This document shows, piece after piece, positions 35,571 through 47,530 of a DNA stretch of 64,000 nucleotides. The notes below the pieces were generated by a model. That model searched no databases and had not been told where the DNA came from. It worked only from the letters and a program-made list of their open reading frames with translations. The translations under genes were made by a program, and so were the position numbers. Numbering within the stretch: the stretch's first letter is position 1; every line of letters begins with the position of its first letter. The DNA comes from Himantopus leucocephalus (Eukaryota > Chordata > Aves > Charadriiformes > Recurvirostridae), in contig RSEF01000021.1 in the NCBI GenBank assembly GCA_003993805.1, forward strand, positions 2,273,704 to 2,337,703, read 5' to 3'.

Positions 35571-38220
35571 CTGAAGGACAGAGGAGCAACTGTAGCCACA
35601 AGAAAGGCGCTCATCAACTAAGGAAAAAATTCGTAACATCAAATTGTATGCCTCCAGGGGGTGGGAAATAGAGAAATAATTATGTTTCTGGTCACTACCA
35701 GAACACAGATCCTTTCTCAGAAGCGATTTCCATGCCGTATCACTCTACCACACAAATCTCAGATGGGAACACGTGTAATCTTCCTTTGATACGAGGATGT
35801 CCTGATTATCTGGCCAAGCCAGGCACCTTGTTTTCTCTTCTCTTTTAACCAGGCAGAATTTGTTTTCTCAGTATATGCTACTGTTTGCTGCTTCAATGGC
35901 TGTACAGAAAGACCGTTTTTCTAGGCTGTGGGGGAGGATGATACTGCTTTGAAGAGACCAGTGATATTTTGAAGGGTCCATTGCAAATTTCACACGAATG
36001 CCATACGCAGAATTACTTCCATACAAACCTGCTCAGCCTTCCAAGAAGCAACTACTGTCATCTGCCCTACTTGTTACCAATGCAAAATACAAGCAGCCCG
36101 CTCCCAAACACGTAAGAAAGCTTATATTTCCCTGCACGATTTTTAAAATACTTTTCTCCACTGACCACGTTCCTTGAGCTTTTGTTACGTTCCAGTGGAA
36201 AGACGGGAATTCAGCAAGCTGCATTCCGCTGACAAGCCACCACGACTGTCAAACTTGTGACTGACCGATAGGGATTCCTTACAAAGTGGAAACCTTTGGT
36301 TATCGCTCATTCCATTCACAATGGTTAAAATCACATTCGCCATTCAACACAGAACTTCGGTAAAAATATTGTGCTTTGTAAAAAATAAATAAATAAATAC
36401 AAATCAGGCTTTTCTCCCCTTCGTAGCAGGGCGCGTAGCTGCAGCTGTTGAAGCTGACCCAATCGCTCATAGCAGAGTCACATGCAATAATAATTCTACA
36501 GTGAGATGGCCTGAAAGCAATGTATAATTTTCTTGAATTGTTTTACTAGCCTAGGTCTCAACTTGCAGCAATAAGCAGCTTCTGAACAAGAGCTGAAATA
36601 CGAGCTCCGTTATTCTCTTTTGGTTGGATGCATCACTCACATGGCACCGCTTCTATTCTGCAATTGGTGAATATACAGGAACTCAGACGGAAATTCTTGG
36701 GGATTTTTTTTTATGTTCAGATAGAAATTTAAGTTCTGTTTACCACAGACACACGCTATTCCCAAACACTGCTCCACCTGCAGGGAAGACCAGCTAGTAG
36801 GAGAGGCATTAACAATGAAAGCCAAAGGGCTGAACACAGTCAGAATCCAAGTAGGATATTTGTGAAAATGATCACCAGTATATATTTCCCATCCAGCCAA
36901 GATAAAGATACATGCAGCAGGATATATATAATTAAGTATTACACTGGAGAAAAATAAGTTGATGACCGAAATAGGTATCCATCCCTTAATCGTTCTTTGT
37001 CTAAGTGACTGCGCCGTCCTGGCACTGACATTTTCTGGTTCGTGAATAGCCTTTGCTTACGGGGACAGTGAAAACACTGAGCACCTACCGGGTTATTAAA
37101 AGATGTCTGACCTTGAAACTTCGCAAGTCCTAATCCTTTTAACATCTGCCTAGAGAGTGGTACACACCTCTTTTCCAGCCTCACCTTTACAAAGAAGGGC
37201 ATGAATTAGCAATTGAAAAAATCAACACACATACGCATGGGGACAAAAACCATTTCCAGGTTTTACTGACATAAAGTTTGCCGACGTTTTATTAAGAGGA
37301 AGAGAGATAACAACATATTTTGCTCCGACATGTGCATTTCTATTCTGCTGATAAACACGATTAGATAAAGATGAAGAAAGTCACTGTTGTTAATAAGAGA
37401 AATACATATTTTAAAAAGTTAAAACTCTCTGCACCTATACTTGAGAATGAAATTGCCTCTCATTCAACCTAAGACCATCTTGTGACAGTCAAAAGCATTA
37501 CAAAAATTGTACGCACAGCTAGTTTTTTTACTGGAATTTTGTACTCTGTGGCCTGTGGTTCTCTGTAAGCATATACAAGGAGGAAACTGTATTCTGTTGG
37601 AGAGAGCGTGCTTAGCTTTGTTTCATTATTCATATGGTTAGATTTCAACAATGTAAGAATAAACTGCAGAGGTGAAGAGGGGAAAAAATAATTAGGAGTG
37701 CAACAAAATGCAAGAGCACATTAAGGTGTTAAAAGGGTTGGAAGTGTGAAACCCAAAAATAAACATTCTGCTTAATATATTAAGGTAATGTTTTGATGTA
37801 TGCTAACCAAATCAATATTTGAAATCATGGTAAGAGAGCTTGTGCTTCCAGCTGGTGTAAGGACATAAAAACTGAACAGATTGTATTTAGAGCAAACCTC
37901 ACCATTGCAGTGTTCTGCAATATCACAAGTTTGCATTTAGTGGCATATAAATCGTGTTATTCTTTGTTTACATTAGGATTAACTTTGTGGATTGACACTG
38001 AAGAACTGTAAAAAGAGTTTTAAAACCCCTCACTTTTGTGATCTTTTCTTAACCGCAGGAGCTACTGTAAGCTAACCTGACTAGCAATAAAGACAACTGG
38101 ATTTCGAGTGCTTTCTTAAGCAGGAGCCTTCCAAACACACTCCTGTTTGGAAAGTGCCTTTGCAAGGGCTGTTGAAATGGAACCATTTGGGACTTCCCCC
38201 ATCTCAGGTGTTAACATTTA
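35571..38220. other. Non-genic DNA, nothing recognised
   Basis: Unique AT-leaning sequence containing an (AAAT)n run at 36381-36398. No gene, RNA or recognisable transposon was seen. Confidence 0.5.
36381..36398. repeat. (AAAT)n microsatellite
   Basis: Four tandem AAAT units preceded by an A-run. An ordinary tetranucleotide repeat. Confidence 0.8.
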
Positions 38221-38272
38221 AAAAAAAAAACCCAACTAACCACCAAACAAAAAAACCCCACCACACACCTTT
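38221..38272. repeat. A/C-only low-complexity tract
   Basis: A run of A and C on the plus strand, with A-runs and AACC/CCACC units and only one T. Simple low-complexity DNA. Confidence 0.75.
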
Positions 38273-39640
38273 CCAAAAGAAGCGATGAAAGTGCTATTCT
38301 CCTTATTCTCCATATGTTGAAAGTATATCACCGCTGTGGACCAGCAGGAAATTAAACGTTTTGTGAGAAAACAATGAAAGCAAACAAAGCAAACACAGCT
38401 GATGAAACACAAGGTGAGGCTCAGATTAGCGTCTTTCTGACTAGAGAGACTATCCCAAGACCGACAGCAGAGTCATGATGGCGTGCGTATTTCAGTAGCT
38501 GATGAGCCCATCCTACCCTGCTTAAATCTGGAGGCAGCGGATGAAATCCCAAACCACAGGAAATTCCTTCATCCTCAAAGACAGACCACAACAGATGAGA
38601 GACTACAGAACGGAGGAGCTGGATGGAGTATGGCTGTCAGGAGCAAAAGATGGCATCCAGGACGAGACCCTGAACAGATTATCCCAGAAAAAAAACCCAC
38701 CACAACAGGCTTTCTCAGATCAGAGGGCACACGGAGCACAGTGCCCGATGGGATGAGCATCCTCATGCTTTTACTGTGTTTCAGGAATGTAGGAAGTTCA
38801 GTTTCCTCCAGTACGTGCCCTCTGTGCTAAAGCATAATTTATTCACTAGTCCAGCTTCAATTCAGCTAACCTGTGCTAAACTGAACTACATCAAGCCGGG
38901 CCCGGATTGATCTGAAATAGCAATGCCCATGAAATATTTTAGCCTAGTTTAAACAGATCCTCAAAAAAAATAAAACCCCTTTGATTAGACCACTCAAATC
39001 AGCCTAAATCCCAGTATGAAACAAACCCTGAGAAAAGGGTTTCTCTACATGTTAGTATTATAAATGTGCTCAACAAGATAATAATATCTTTCAGGCAGCA
39101 GGATGACCTCCGGAGATCCCTTCACCAACACTTTTGGTATCCAGCGAGTACAGCCTTAGTCTGCGGTACGGATCTGGATGACGTACCTCAGCCCTGTTTG
39201 AGACACCTTTGCTTTGCTGAACCGTGCAGGGTGCTGGGTCCAAGCCTCAGAGAAAGCTCGGCGTTTTGCAGAGGTAAATATTAAGGAACTTGGAAGCACG
39301 AACACCCGCGGTTCAATCGTTATCATACAACCCGCCTGGATTTCCCAGGTGTGGCGGTGGAGAGAGCTTAGCTAAGGCAGCAAGGGCCAGCCACGTCTGG
39401 GGGCAAGCAGCAAGCCTGTCCTGGAGCAAGACCATTGCTTATCGACAAGAGGGTCTGGGACAACCCCGATGACACTCTTGTAGCTCACTGTCAAGCCCCG
39501 CAGATGCCAGCCTCCAGCAGATGCAGCCCGGGAGGCGTAGCTCGCAGGAAGCCGAAGCGTGCTGCCGAGGGGACGCTGGTTTGCCAAAAGGCCAATCCAG
39601 GCACAAAGAGAGGCCTGTCCTTGCGGAGGAGGTCCATCTT
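38273..39640. other. Non-genic DNA, nothing recognised
   Basis: Frames of 115 codons or fewer (for example 38483-38830) overlap other frames of the same DNA and show no domain. GC rises moderately near 39.3-39.6 kb without a CpG island. Confidence 0.5.
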
Positions 39641-39960
39641 CATGGCAAATCTGACAAATGTCGTATTATTACTATTATTTTTTTTAAGTGGGCTTGTTCT
39701 CTCTGGGTCACTTTACTCAAGCCTGCCCAACCTTGGTAATAATGAGCTGAGGCTGGTTAAGCAGCTAATTAGCATGCCGTTTGTTAGACGAGTTAAGAAT
39801 GTAATTATTGTGAGTAGGCAGAGCCTGCCGATGGAATGCATTTTGAAGGTTACCATAGGAATCTTTCCTTGGTCTATTCATTCTGAGTGTAATACTAATC
39901 ACTATCATAAGGAAAGGATTGCTTGGATATAGACTGTAGGTTAACATCTGATTAGATTTC
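39640..39960. promoter_or_regulatory. Candidate conserved non-coding element
   Basis: Dense homeodomain-type cores are set in complex, repeat-free sequence: GGTAATAATGAG near 39735, GCAGCTAATTAGCATGCCG at 39761-39779 and GTAATTATTG at 39801-39810. Further cores follow near 39890 and 39950. The CAGCTAATTAGCATG block combines TAATTAG with a GCATGC palindrome. I infer a developmental enhancer candidate. Frames crossing it are short or shared with the GC-richer DNA upstream. Confidence 0.35.
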
Positions 39961-41200
39961 CAGTGAACAAAGCAATTCAGGCAGTTTGTTTGTTAACCCT
40001 TTTGGGTCCTACCAAAGTGTCCTGACCTGCGCAAAGAACTCCAGAGGCCGTTGGGTCCCCCTCCCCTGCCCTGGGTTTGAAGTCACAGCATCCTGCTGCA
40101 GAGCTCAGGGCTCTAATTGCAGAGGGCAGGCTGAATGCTGTCCTCCAAACGCGCTGAAATTAGTGAGGTATTCACCAAAACTGGCATGGCAAGCCATTTA
40201 TTACTGCTTTTTTTTGCTTGTAGATCGGTTGGGTTCAAATTGTGCTGGATAATTTAAAGATCTGATTAAAACGGTAACTGGGGAAAACTAAAGAGCAGAA
40301 CTACAGCATTATTCCTTCATTTATTTAAAATACGTGGTTCCTCAAGCATTCAGTGTGGAGTCCTGCAAACAAACATCCTGGGCACAGGTCTGTCATAGCG
40401 TTATGACAACTCCACCCTATCGCACTAATGCAGGAGGTCAGTTTGCTCTTGAGGCGAGACGCTAACCACCGGCCTCCGTTACATCACCTTGGAAAACGCA
40501 GGGCTGTCGTCCCACGCCATGGGGAGCGCAGGAGCCAACAGTCCCTCTAGCAAACCTCTGCGGGTACAAATGCCGCCCAAGGACACTCATTTGGTAGCGC
40601 TCTGGTGCCTGGGGGAGAGGAGCTGGGAGCTCCTGGGGGTCCAGGTCTCGGGCACCTCCGTGTGCCTTTAATCGCATCAGCAGAGGAGTCCCACGGTGCC
40701 AGAAAACCAAACTTCTCTCCCCTTCAGCAGAGCTCTTCCCGGAGCAGATGCGCTGGCGGAGCACTGCAGGGTGAAGCAGCCGTAAGCAGTACCTGCTTCG
40801 CGTGGTTCTCCTGTGGCTGAAGAGCGGCTCTCGGCTTAAAGAGTGCAAATGCGCTACCTTTAGTCAGAAAGGAAATTCATGTAAATTTATCCTTTGTTCC
40901 CTTGCCCCCAAAAGTCTCAGTCAGCAGAGATCACATTTACACCAGTACGGCGCTAAAGAACCGTGGATGTTCATTAAATCGCCTCTGCATATTTTGCTCT
41001 TTTTTTCCCCCTCAAGGCTGCCTACCAAAATCTCCCAGTGGTGTTCCTTAGCTCTTATCCTAAAAATATTATAAGAAATGAAGCAGTGAATACCACAATC
41101 TGAATGCATTCTGTGTCCAGCATCATGCTGTTCGCAGCTCACTTGCAAGGCCCAAGTCTCGGTGGGAATTTACAATTCATCGGCGACCAAACTATTTTAA
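39961..41200. other. Non-genic DNA, nothing recognised
   Basis: Mixed sequence with a moderately GC-rich part (40.45-40.75 kb) carrying a 128-codon minus-strand frame at 40462-40848 without a recognisable domain. No gene is supported. Confidence 0.5.
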
Positions 41201-41400
41201 TGTTATCAACACATCTTTACCCTGGCATACGAGTGTGTGACTTATGAAGAGAGGAGCAATTTGTTTCATGAATTTCATCCTTTGTTATTGAAAGCTGCTG
41301 GATTTGGATGTATAAAGACCTGTGCCATTAAGCCACAGGGCAGAAGCATCCTATGGGCTAACAAGTTTGTTTGCTTGTTATTATTATTTTTTAAATACAA
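41201..41400. promoter_or_regulatory. Candidate regulatory block with SOX-like sites
   Basis: Contains CCTTTGTTATTGAAAG at 41279-41294, a SOX-type TTTGTTATTG core, and CCATTAAGCC nearby, in repeat-free sequence. Evidence is motif-level only. Confidence 0.2.
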
Positions 41401-44400
41401 ATTACTTTAAAAGTAGCATTATGTAGGACTCTGAAGGTGCTTTACTTAAATCTTGTGCTTCTTCCAAAAGATTGTAGAATATGAAGAAAAATGAATGGAA
41501 CAGTCCGTGATCTCAATTCAGTAGAAAAATACCAGCTGATTTCTAACCAAATTAATGTATATAATTCGGTGGTTTTACAATTGTCCAATCCAGTGTACCT
41601 CTAAATAACTGTATTTATTAGAAAATGTGCATTTATTAAAATGGGAATTTGTCTGGTGTCTTTTTAAGAAAACTTTAAAAGATCAAGGAGGATCAGTGTG
41701 AAAAGACAATTTGATATTTACTATACAGTTCCTTTTTTTCTGCAAAATGCTGTCTGCTTAAAATGAGATGCCTGATTTGTAAGGAAGAGAGTCTTAAAAA
41801 GTAAGGGTGAAATTAAAATAAATATTTAAGGTTACTGAAATAAAATCTTTCTATTGGCAAAAATCCATTTTTTTCAAACAATTAACATTTTGCAATTTTA
41901 AAAAAAATGCTCAAACCCAATTCAGCCTGCTTGAAACGGAGCAAAACCTCTCCTGGCTGTGGCAGGGTCCAGCACCGAGCGCCTGTCACCGCGCAGATGC
42001 TGGGCTGTAGGGTGGGTGCGGTAGTTTTGCCCCAACACTCCATTTCCCTCGCTCAACATTGGCCAGCATTGCACGAGTGCGCAGTGGGTACAAAATGACA
42101 CCACAATACGCATCACAGCTCTAGCATTGTAATTATAAACCTCTTTGCATTAACATAGGCTTCTTGAAATAATGCAAGCTGTGTGAGAGATCAACTCTAG
42201 GTTTTCCTTGAGCAAAACTTTAGAACTGAGACAGCAAATAAATTGGATTTCCTGAAATAGCAAAGGGCTAGATCAGCTCTTGCATATGAAGAGTGGGAAA
42301 AGTAGAAGAAGTTTTTTGTCTTATTCCAAATACAAAAACCTCAAAACCTTATTTTGATCAGTTTAGTTTCTCAGGTTAGTATGTAAAACCAAGAAGCCGG
42401 GAAACTAAGAGGAATAATATTTCAATCCAGCTTTCCATAGATTACCAGATTCAACAAGAAATAGAAAAAGGTATTCTTTGCAAACTATTGTTCTCAAGCC
42501 AGTTCTTTCAGTCTATTTTTGGCTAATTAAATTAATCTGGTAAGCAGGTGTAAACCCACTTGTTTAAGCAATGGTTTGGGTTGCTAAAAGGAGAGATTGG
42601 AGGTATTTGCACAGTAAGAGATTTGTACAAGGGAGCATTAAACCCTATCAACAAGAGGAAACTCCACTCAGGATGCAGAAAATCCTGTTTAGCACTTACC
42701 AAATCGTACCAAATGCGCAATGCAGTCTGCTTCTAATCCAATATACTAACATGTAGGTGAAGTATAATCATCTGTTTTCTTCAACTGAAAAGCCTGATCG
42801 CTATGTTGAGTATGTTTTGCATAGTTAATATTTTACATGGTAAATAGAAACATATAAATGTTGCTGTCCTTTGATGTTTGCATTGTATATGCAATCAGTA
42901 GTATGCTCAGTTTTGATTGAAGAACAGTTACTATCCAACCTTTAATTGCAATGGAGAACTTTTTCCATATGCACTTTATTTTACAGAAATATAAACTGAC
43001 CAGGCTACCAATAAAGATTGTGGACAAAGACAACATCAAGCACTCTAATCATCACCAAAGGCAAAGTAATATTTCATAAAAACAAATAAATTCCAATCAG
43101 GGGAAAAAAAAAATCTACAAAGAGCCAGAATTCAGTCTCACCTACACAGAGTTATAATGGATCACCCTCAATTTGCAAATATTAAAAATTGGTTTGGTGC
43201 GATTATTATAATTTGGCACTATGGAATAGCAGCTAACCTGAAAAAGGCTTGATTTCTGTTTGAACATTTGATTGACCTTTCTCTGGGTTATAAGCATCCT
43301 GGAGAAGAATGACAGCTCACCACCTGGAGTGCAAAGGAAGCTGTACAGAACCTTCAGCCTTTAGGATCCCACAAACAACAGACCCCCAACGCAATGCCTT
43401 ATTTTTGAACACGTCAAGCTCATTATCTAACACTTGCTCCACCAACCAAGCATTCGCGTCCCTGTTTGCTGCATTTCAAAAGTACTTCTTTGAACCACCA
43501 AAAATAATGGGATGATGTTCATTCCCATTGGGGTATCTACAGGTGGGACGCCACAGCATGCCAGGGGTTTGTGAGGAGTGCTCTAAGAGTGAGCGTAAGG
43601 GGAGGAGGAGGAGGAGAGGATCACAGTGACACAAGCAGTGACTGTGTGTGTCTCATGTCCTCACAGAGCTGGGCCCTTGCCAAAGACCAGAGGAAGCATT
43701 CAGAGAAGCAGCAGCAGTGGTGTTGCCTGTGGGCTCCTTGAGACATGACATCTGCTCAAAATATTCCTCCTTTCTCCAGCTCCCACCAGAGCCCAGCCCC
43801 TCGGCCGCCGAGGCGAAGCCAGCTCCGGCAGCTGAGCAAATGTGTTACACAACCCGTGCGAAATATTTGCCTCAAGCCCGCAGCAGCCATCCCTCCCAAG
43901 GCAACCTGGGTGGCAGAGGGTCTCCGGTCACACACCTATAGCCCATGCTTCGACATCACCAAAAGGCTGGTTCCTCCCTTAGGGACTCCGCAAGAGGATC
44001 ACCCTGTCGTTCAGGGACTCCCTGGACTACACAAGGACATCCCTTTGCCTGAACCACCCTCACGCTGAACGATGCTCATTCGTACTGCTCCACCTCGTAT
44101 TTATTTCAATGGCGAGGAAGCGGGAGAGTCAAGCAAAATGGCCATTTCATTTACCTCGTTCAGCAATAACGACCTGCAACAACAATTAACATCCCTCCTC
44201 TTTTCCCCAGTCCAGAGCACTTTTGCTCTTCCCCCTCCCACCCGCCCCTTCCAGATTTGCTCCTGTTTTTCGTCTATTTGTGAAGGTGCCCAAGACAGGA
44301 GCTCACTTAATACGTTCCCTTACGCTTGTGGCGCAACAGCCTATTCAGTACAGATAAGCCCCTTTAGAAATGAAGGGGAATTTAATTCAGTGCTTGAGTG

Positions 44401-44410
44401 ACAGCAGGAA
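41401..44410. other. Non-genic DNA, nothing firmly recognised
   Basis: The stretch from 41.4 to 43.3 kb is strongly AT-rich. The stretch from 43.55 to 44.1 kb is GC-richer, with overlapping frames of about 97-109 codons that lack domains. No CR1 or MIR signature is visible. Confidence 0.5.
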
Positions 44411-44900
44411 GATTTATCCCCTCAGTAGACAATACGGCTTTTGGGGCTTTAATCTTGCCCAGACAATGGGCTGTTTCTCGGCCCTCATCTTGTGCTTTTC
44501 CCACGATGTTCGGTGATTAACCGGGGCTCCATTGGATGGAAGCCACTATCTCTCATTTAAGAGTGTTTGCGCCTCTGTCAAGGACCAGGGAGGGAGGGAG
44601 GGAGGTGGGAAGAAGAGAAAGGAAGGGGAGGGGGGAAAAGTTTAACTCATCTAGGAGAAATGCTGCAAGGCTGTGGCCTGGGCCCAGACGGATGCCAGCG
44701 CTATCTGCAGTAGGCAGGGCTGGGTGACAAAGCAGATGGATACTGGCATTGTCACCTCTGGGAGAGCGCTGGGCAGGGCCCTATTGCTTTATTTCAACAA
44801 ACAGAAGCTCCTCATTTATTTCATTACGGTCTTTATTTAGAAAAGCACTTGTCACAGGCTGGAATCCACTGGTCCTTAGATATGTGCGCCCTAAATTTAA
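44411..44900. promoter_or_regulatory. Candidate conserved non-coding block around a G-quadruplex motif
   Basis: Unique sequence on both sides of a purine-rich tract. On the left is GGGGCTTTAATCTTGCCCAG (44434-44453), followed by GTGATTAACCGGGG near 44512. On the right is TTATTTCATTACGGTC (44816-44831) then TTTATTTAG. The texture is consistent with constrained regulatory DNA, but conservation was not tested. Confidence 0.25.
44588..44602 (+). repeat. (GGGA)3GGG G-quadruplex motif
   Basis: Four G-triplets with single-A loops, the most stable class of G-quadruplex motif, at the start of a longer purine tract running to about 44640. Confidence 0.85.
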
Positions 44901-47450
44901 GCATAAGTGCTTTTCTAAAAAGGAAGGAATCGAAGCATGCTCTGAAGCCTGCTCTTAAATCAGCCACTGTGCTCACGGTTTAGAGTAAGAAGCTGCAGTT
45001 CCGCACTTTCCTAGCAAAGCTACTCAGATACCGCAGCAGAGGACAACCACACAGAGAGCCGGTACATCAGAAACACCCGCAAAATGCAGCAGGAACTCTC
45101 AACGCCTTGCGATAGAGGCATTTACCACCGTACCTGCATCGCATGAAGTGTTATGGATTATTTCACTTTGTTGATGAAGACTATTTCATCATTAGGAAAA
45201 GCAGCACCAGTAAGTTCTCACATCCCTACTGAGGGGCAACCGTGACTGTTACTCTAATTTCTAAATTAGTCTTTATGGCAAAAAGACGTTTTACATCCTT
45301 CCTGCTGAAAGAAAATATTGTGGACTCCAATGGTTCAATTTTGGTAATGAGCAGAAACACAGATTTAGCCTCAAAATAATATCACACTATTCTGAGTGGA
45401 TGTTTATTACAGTAACTCTATGCCAATTCAGTCGTAATGGTCAATATTAAGGCATTGCCATGTCCAGATCTTTTAACATGGAAAAAGTTCCTGCCAAAGT
45501 AATGGAATTTTTCACTTTGTTGGCATTTTATTGTCAGTTTGTGTTTAAGAGTTCAGTTTATTATAAAAATTAGATTGCTATATGCACCTTCCGTCACAGA
45601 GTCTCTTAACTCCCCCAGGAGACAACAGTGTCCCGTTTGACATTGAGCAGGGAAATGGGACTGAGAAGTTCCTCTCCAGGGCTCAGAGGCTGCAAGGGGA
45701 GTAAACATTCAGGCTTTCATCTTTCCCAAAGGGCACTGGATCACACCAAGAAGCCTTCTGTAGGCTCACGAGTTTGTGGTTGACAAATACCTCAGCAATC
45801 CTCATTTGGTGCCTACTACCTGAACCGCTAAGCAAAGCCACAAGTGGAACAGAACCCCTGCACACAAATGGCTGTAAAATTAAAAAAAGTTAAATGAACA
45901 CGTTTACTTTTGAAAGAGGAATAGTTTTCCTCGCTCTTGAGACCTGCCCACTGGAGATATCTTGCAACAATCAAGGAAAATGTGTTACATAAGAACAGAG
46001 GTTCTGCAGCAGTAGATAGAGGGCTCTTCTATGGGTTTCCTACTCCCAAGTGGTGAAGGGGCCCATTCTCATCAGGTCATGGCACTCACGCTTTGGTACC
46101 TGCAGGCATCGGCTGTGGCCACAGCACAACAGCATCAGGTGCTGCACTTACACAGCCAAACCAGCCCGAGCTCTGGAGCGTCAGCTGGCATTGATCGCTC
46201 TGCCAGACGTGTCAACACCGAGCTTCTGTCCTGCGGCCACTGCACTGGCTCAAAGATGCTTTGTTTTCGCTATCACACATCTTTCATTCTCTGATCCTAC
46301 AACTGCATATTTGGATGACTCAATCAGCTGAAAAAAAATGTTGCAGTGCTCTCTTTTGTTGATGTGAATGTTTGGGAGCAGCTGAGCCAAAAAGCAGAAG
46401 CATATGTTTCTCTCTGCGCTGAGACTGGAGTGTGTAATCCAATAGACACAGCTGAGCCGAGGCCACCAACAGACTGACATGCCCACGTTTAGTACGCGGG
46501 GTGCCCAAAGGATGGCACAAATTCTTCCCCTGAGAGAATAGTCTCTCAGTCCACGAAGAGAGAGGTGTCTACTATTTCAATTAACCTGGCACTGATAAGT
46601 GACCCGGGGTTTAGTGCTTTAGGAAGAGGAGAAAAGGGGGGGAATCACTAGATGGTGCTATTTCATGCAAGCACTCCCCTTCCCATCGCTGGGTTTGCGA
46701 TGGTGGTCGCTTTGGGGGGGGCTGTTGCAAACAGCAAGGAGAAATATTCTGCACCATGTTCTCTCCAGTTGGAATAATTTTTGGCACAAAACCGCGGAAA
46801 CCAAACAACACGCGTGGGCTGCCGTTGATGCGCCTGCCTGTTCCCAGAGGGGCGATCCTGGGGGCTCTGACAAACAGCCCAAGCAAGCAGAGGTGCTCAG
46901 CCTCGTCTGTGGAGTCTCACACCCACTTCTGCCTAACATTGCCTCAACTATCACGATTAATTTGCCTCCTTTTTCCCATCTTTTGAATCTCCAAGTTTCT
47001 GAATTTCCAGGTTTCAGTTATCAATTAAAAAAAAGAAGTCTACAACCGTTCAGGCAGCAGATGAGCAGTCTGAGGGGTCTGAGAGCAATACAGATGACTG
47101 AATCTTGCATGTTAATTACACATGACGACACCTTTCATTGCTATTAAATGTACCTCCACGGTAGATTTTTTTCTTACTACTTTGTTTTTATTTCTGCACT
47201 AAGAAAATTAACGTGGAAAACAATCAGAGTCTTTAAGCCTCAACACACATTAATATGCGGCCGTTAGAGGGTATAGCTTAAGATTTCCGTAACATCGTAT
47301 TTGGGACTTCTCAGTTCTTTCAACCACAAGTTCAAGTCCCTGAGGAGTCACTTAAATTCTTCAGTCTCTTTAATGGGATCAGCTGAGCGAATTTTTTTTA
47401 AGTGGCCTTTAAATGTAAATGGGTTGAAAAGAAAAGCTTTTATAGAACAT
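44901..47450. other. Non-genic DNA, nothing recognised
   Basis: Unique sequence. The longest frame (160 codons, 46665-47147) crosses several compositional regimes and shows no domain, and a 98-codon frame overlaps it on the opposite strand. No repeats were recognised. Confidence 0.5.
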
Positions 47451-47454
47451 TTTA

Positions 47455-47530
47455 AGGTTTTCTGTTGATTTGGGGGATTTGGGAGTTTTTGTTTGGTTGG
47501 GTTTTGTTTGGTTGGTTGGGTTTTTTTAAA
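47455..47530. repeat. G/T-only low-complexity tract
   Basis: Nearly pure G and T on the plus strand, made of TTTGG, GGTTGG and GTTTTTG units. Its complement is A/C-rich. Low-complexity DNA. Confidence 0.75.

Noticed and set aside
46665..47147. 160-codon frame
   Set aside because: No domain or splice support, overlaps an opposite-strand frame of 98 codons, and crosses compositional boundaries.
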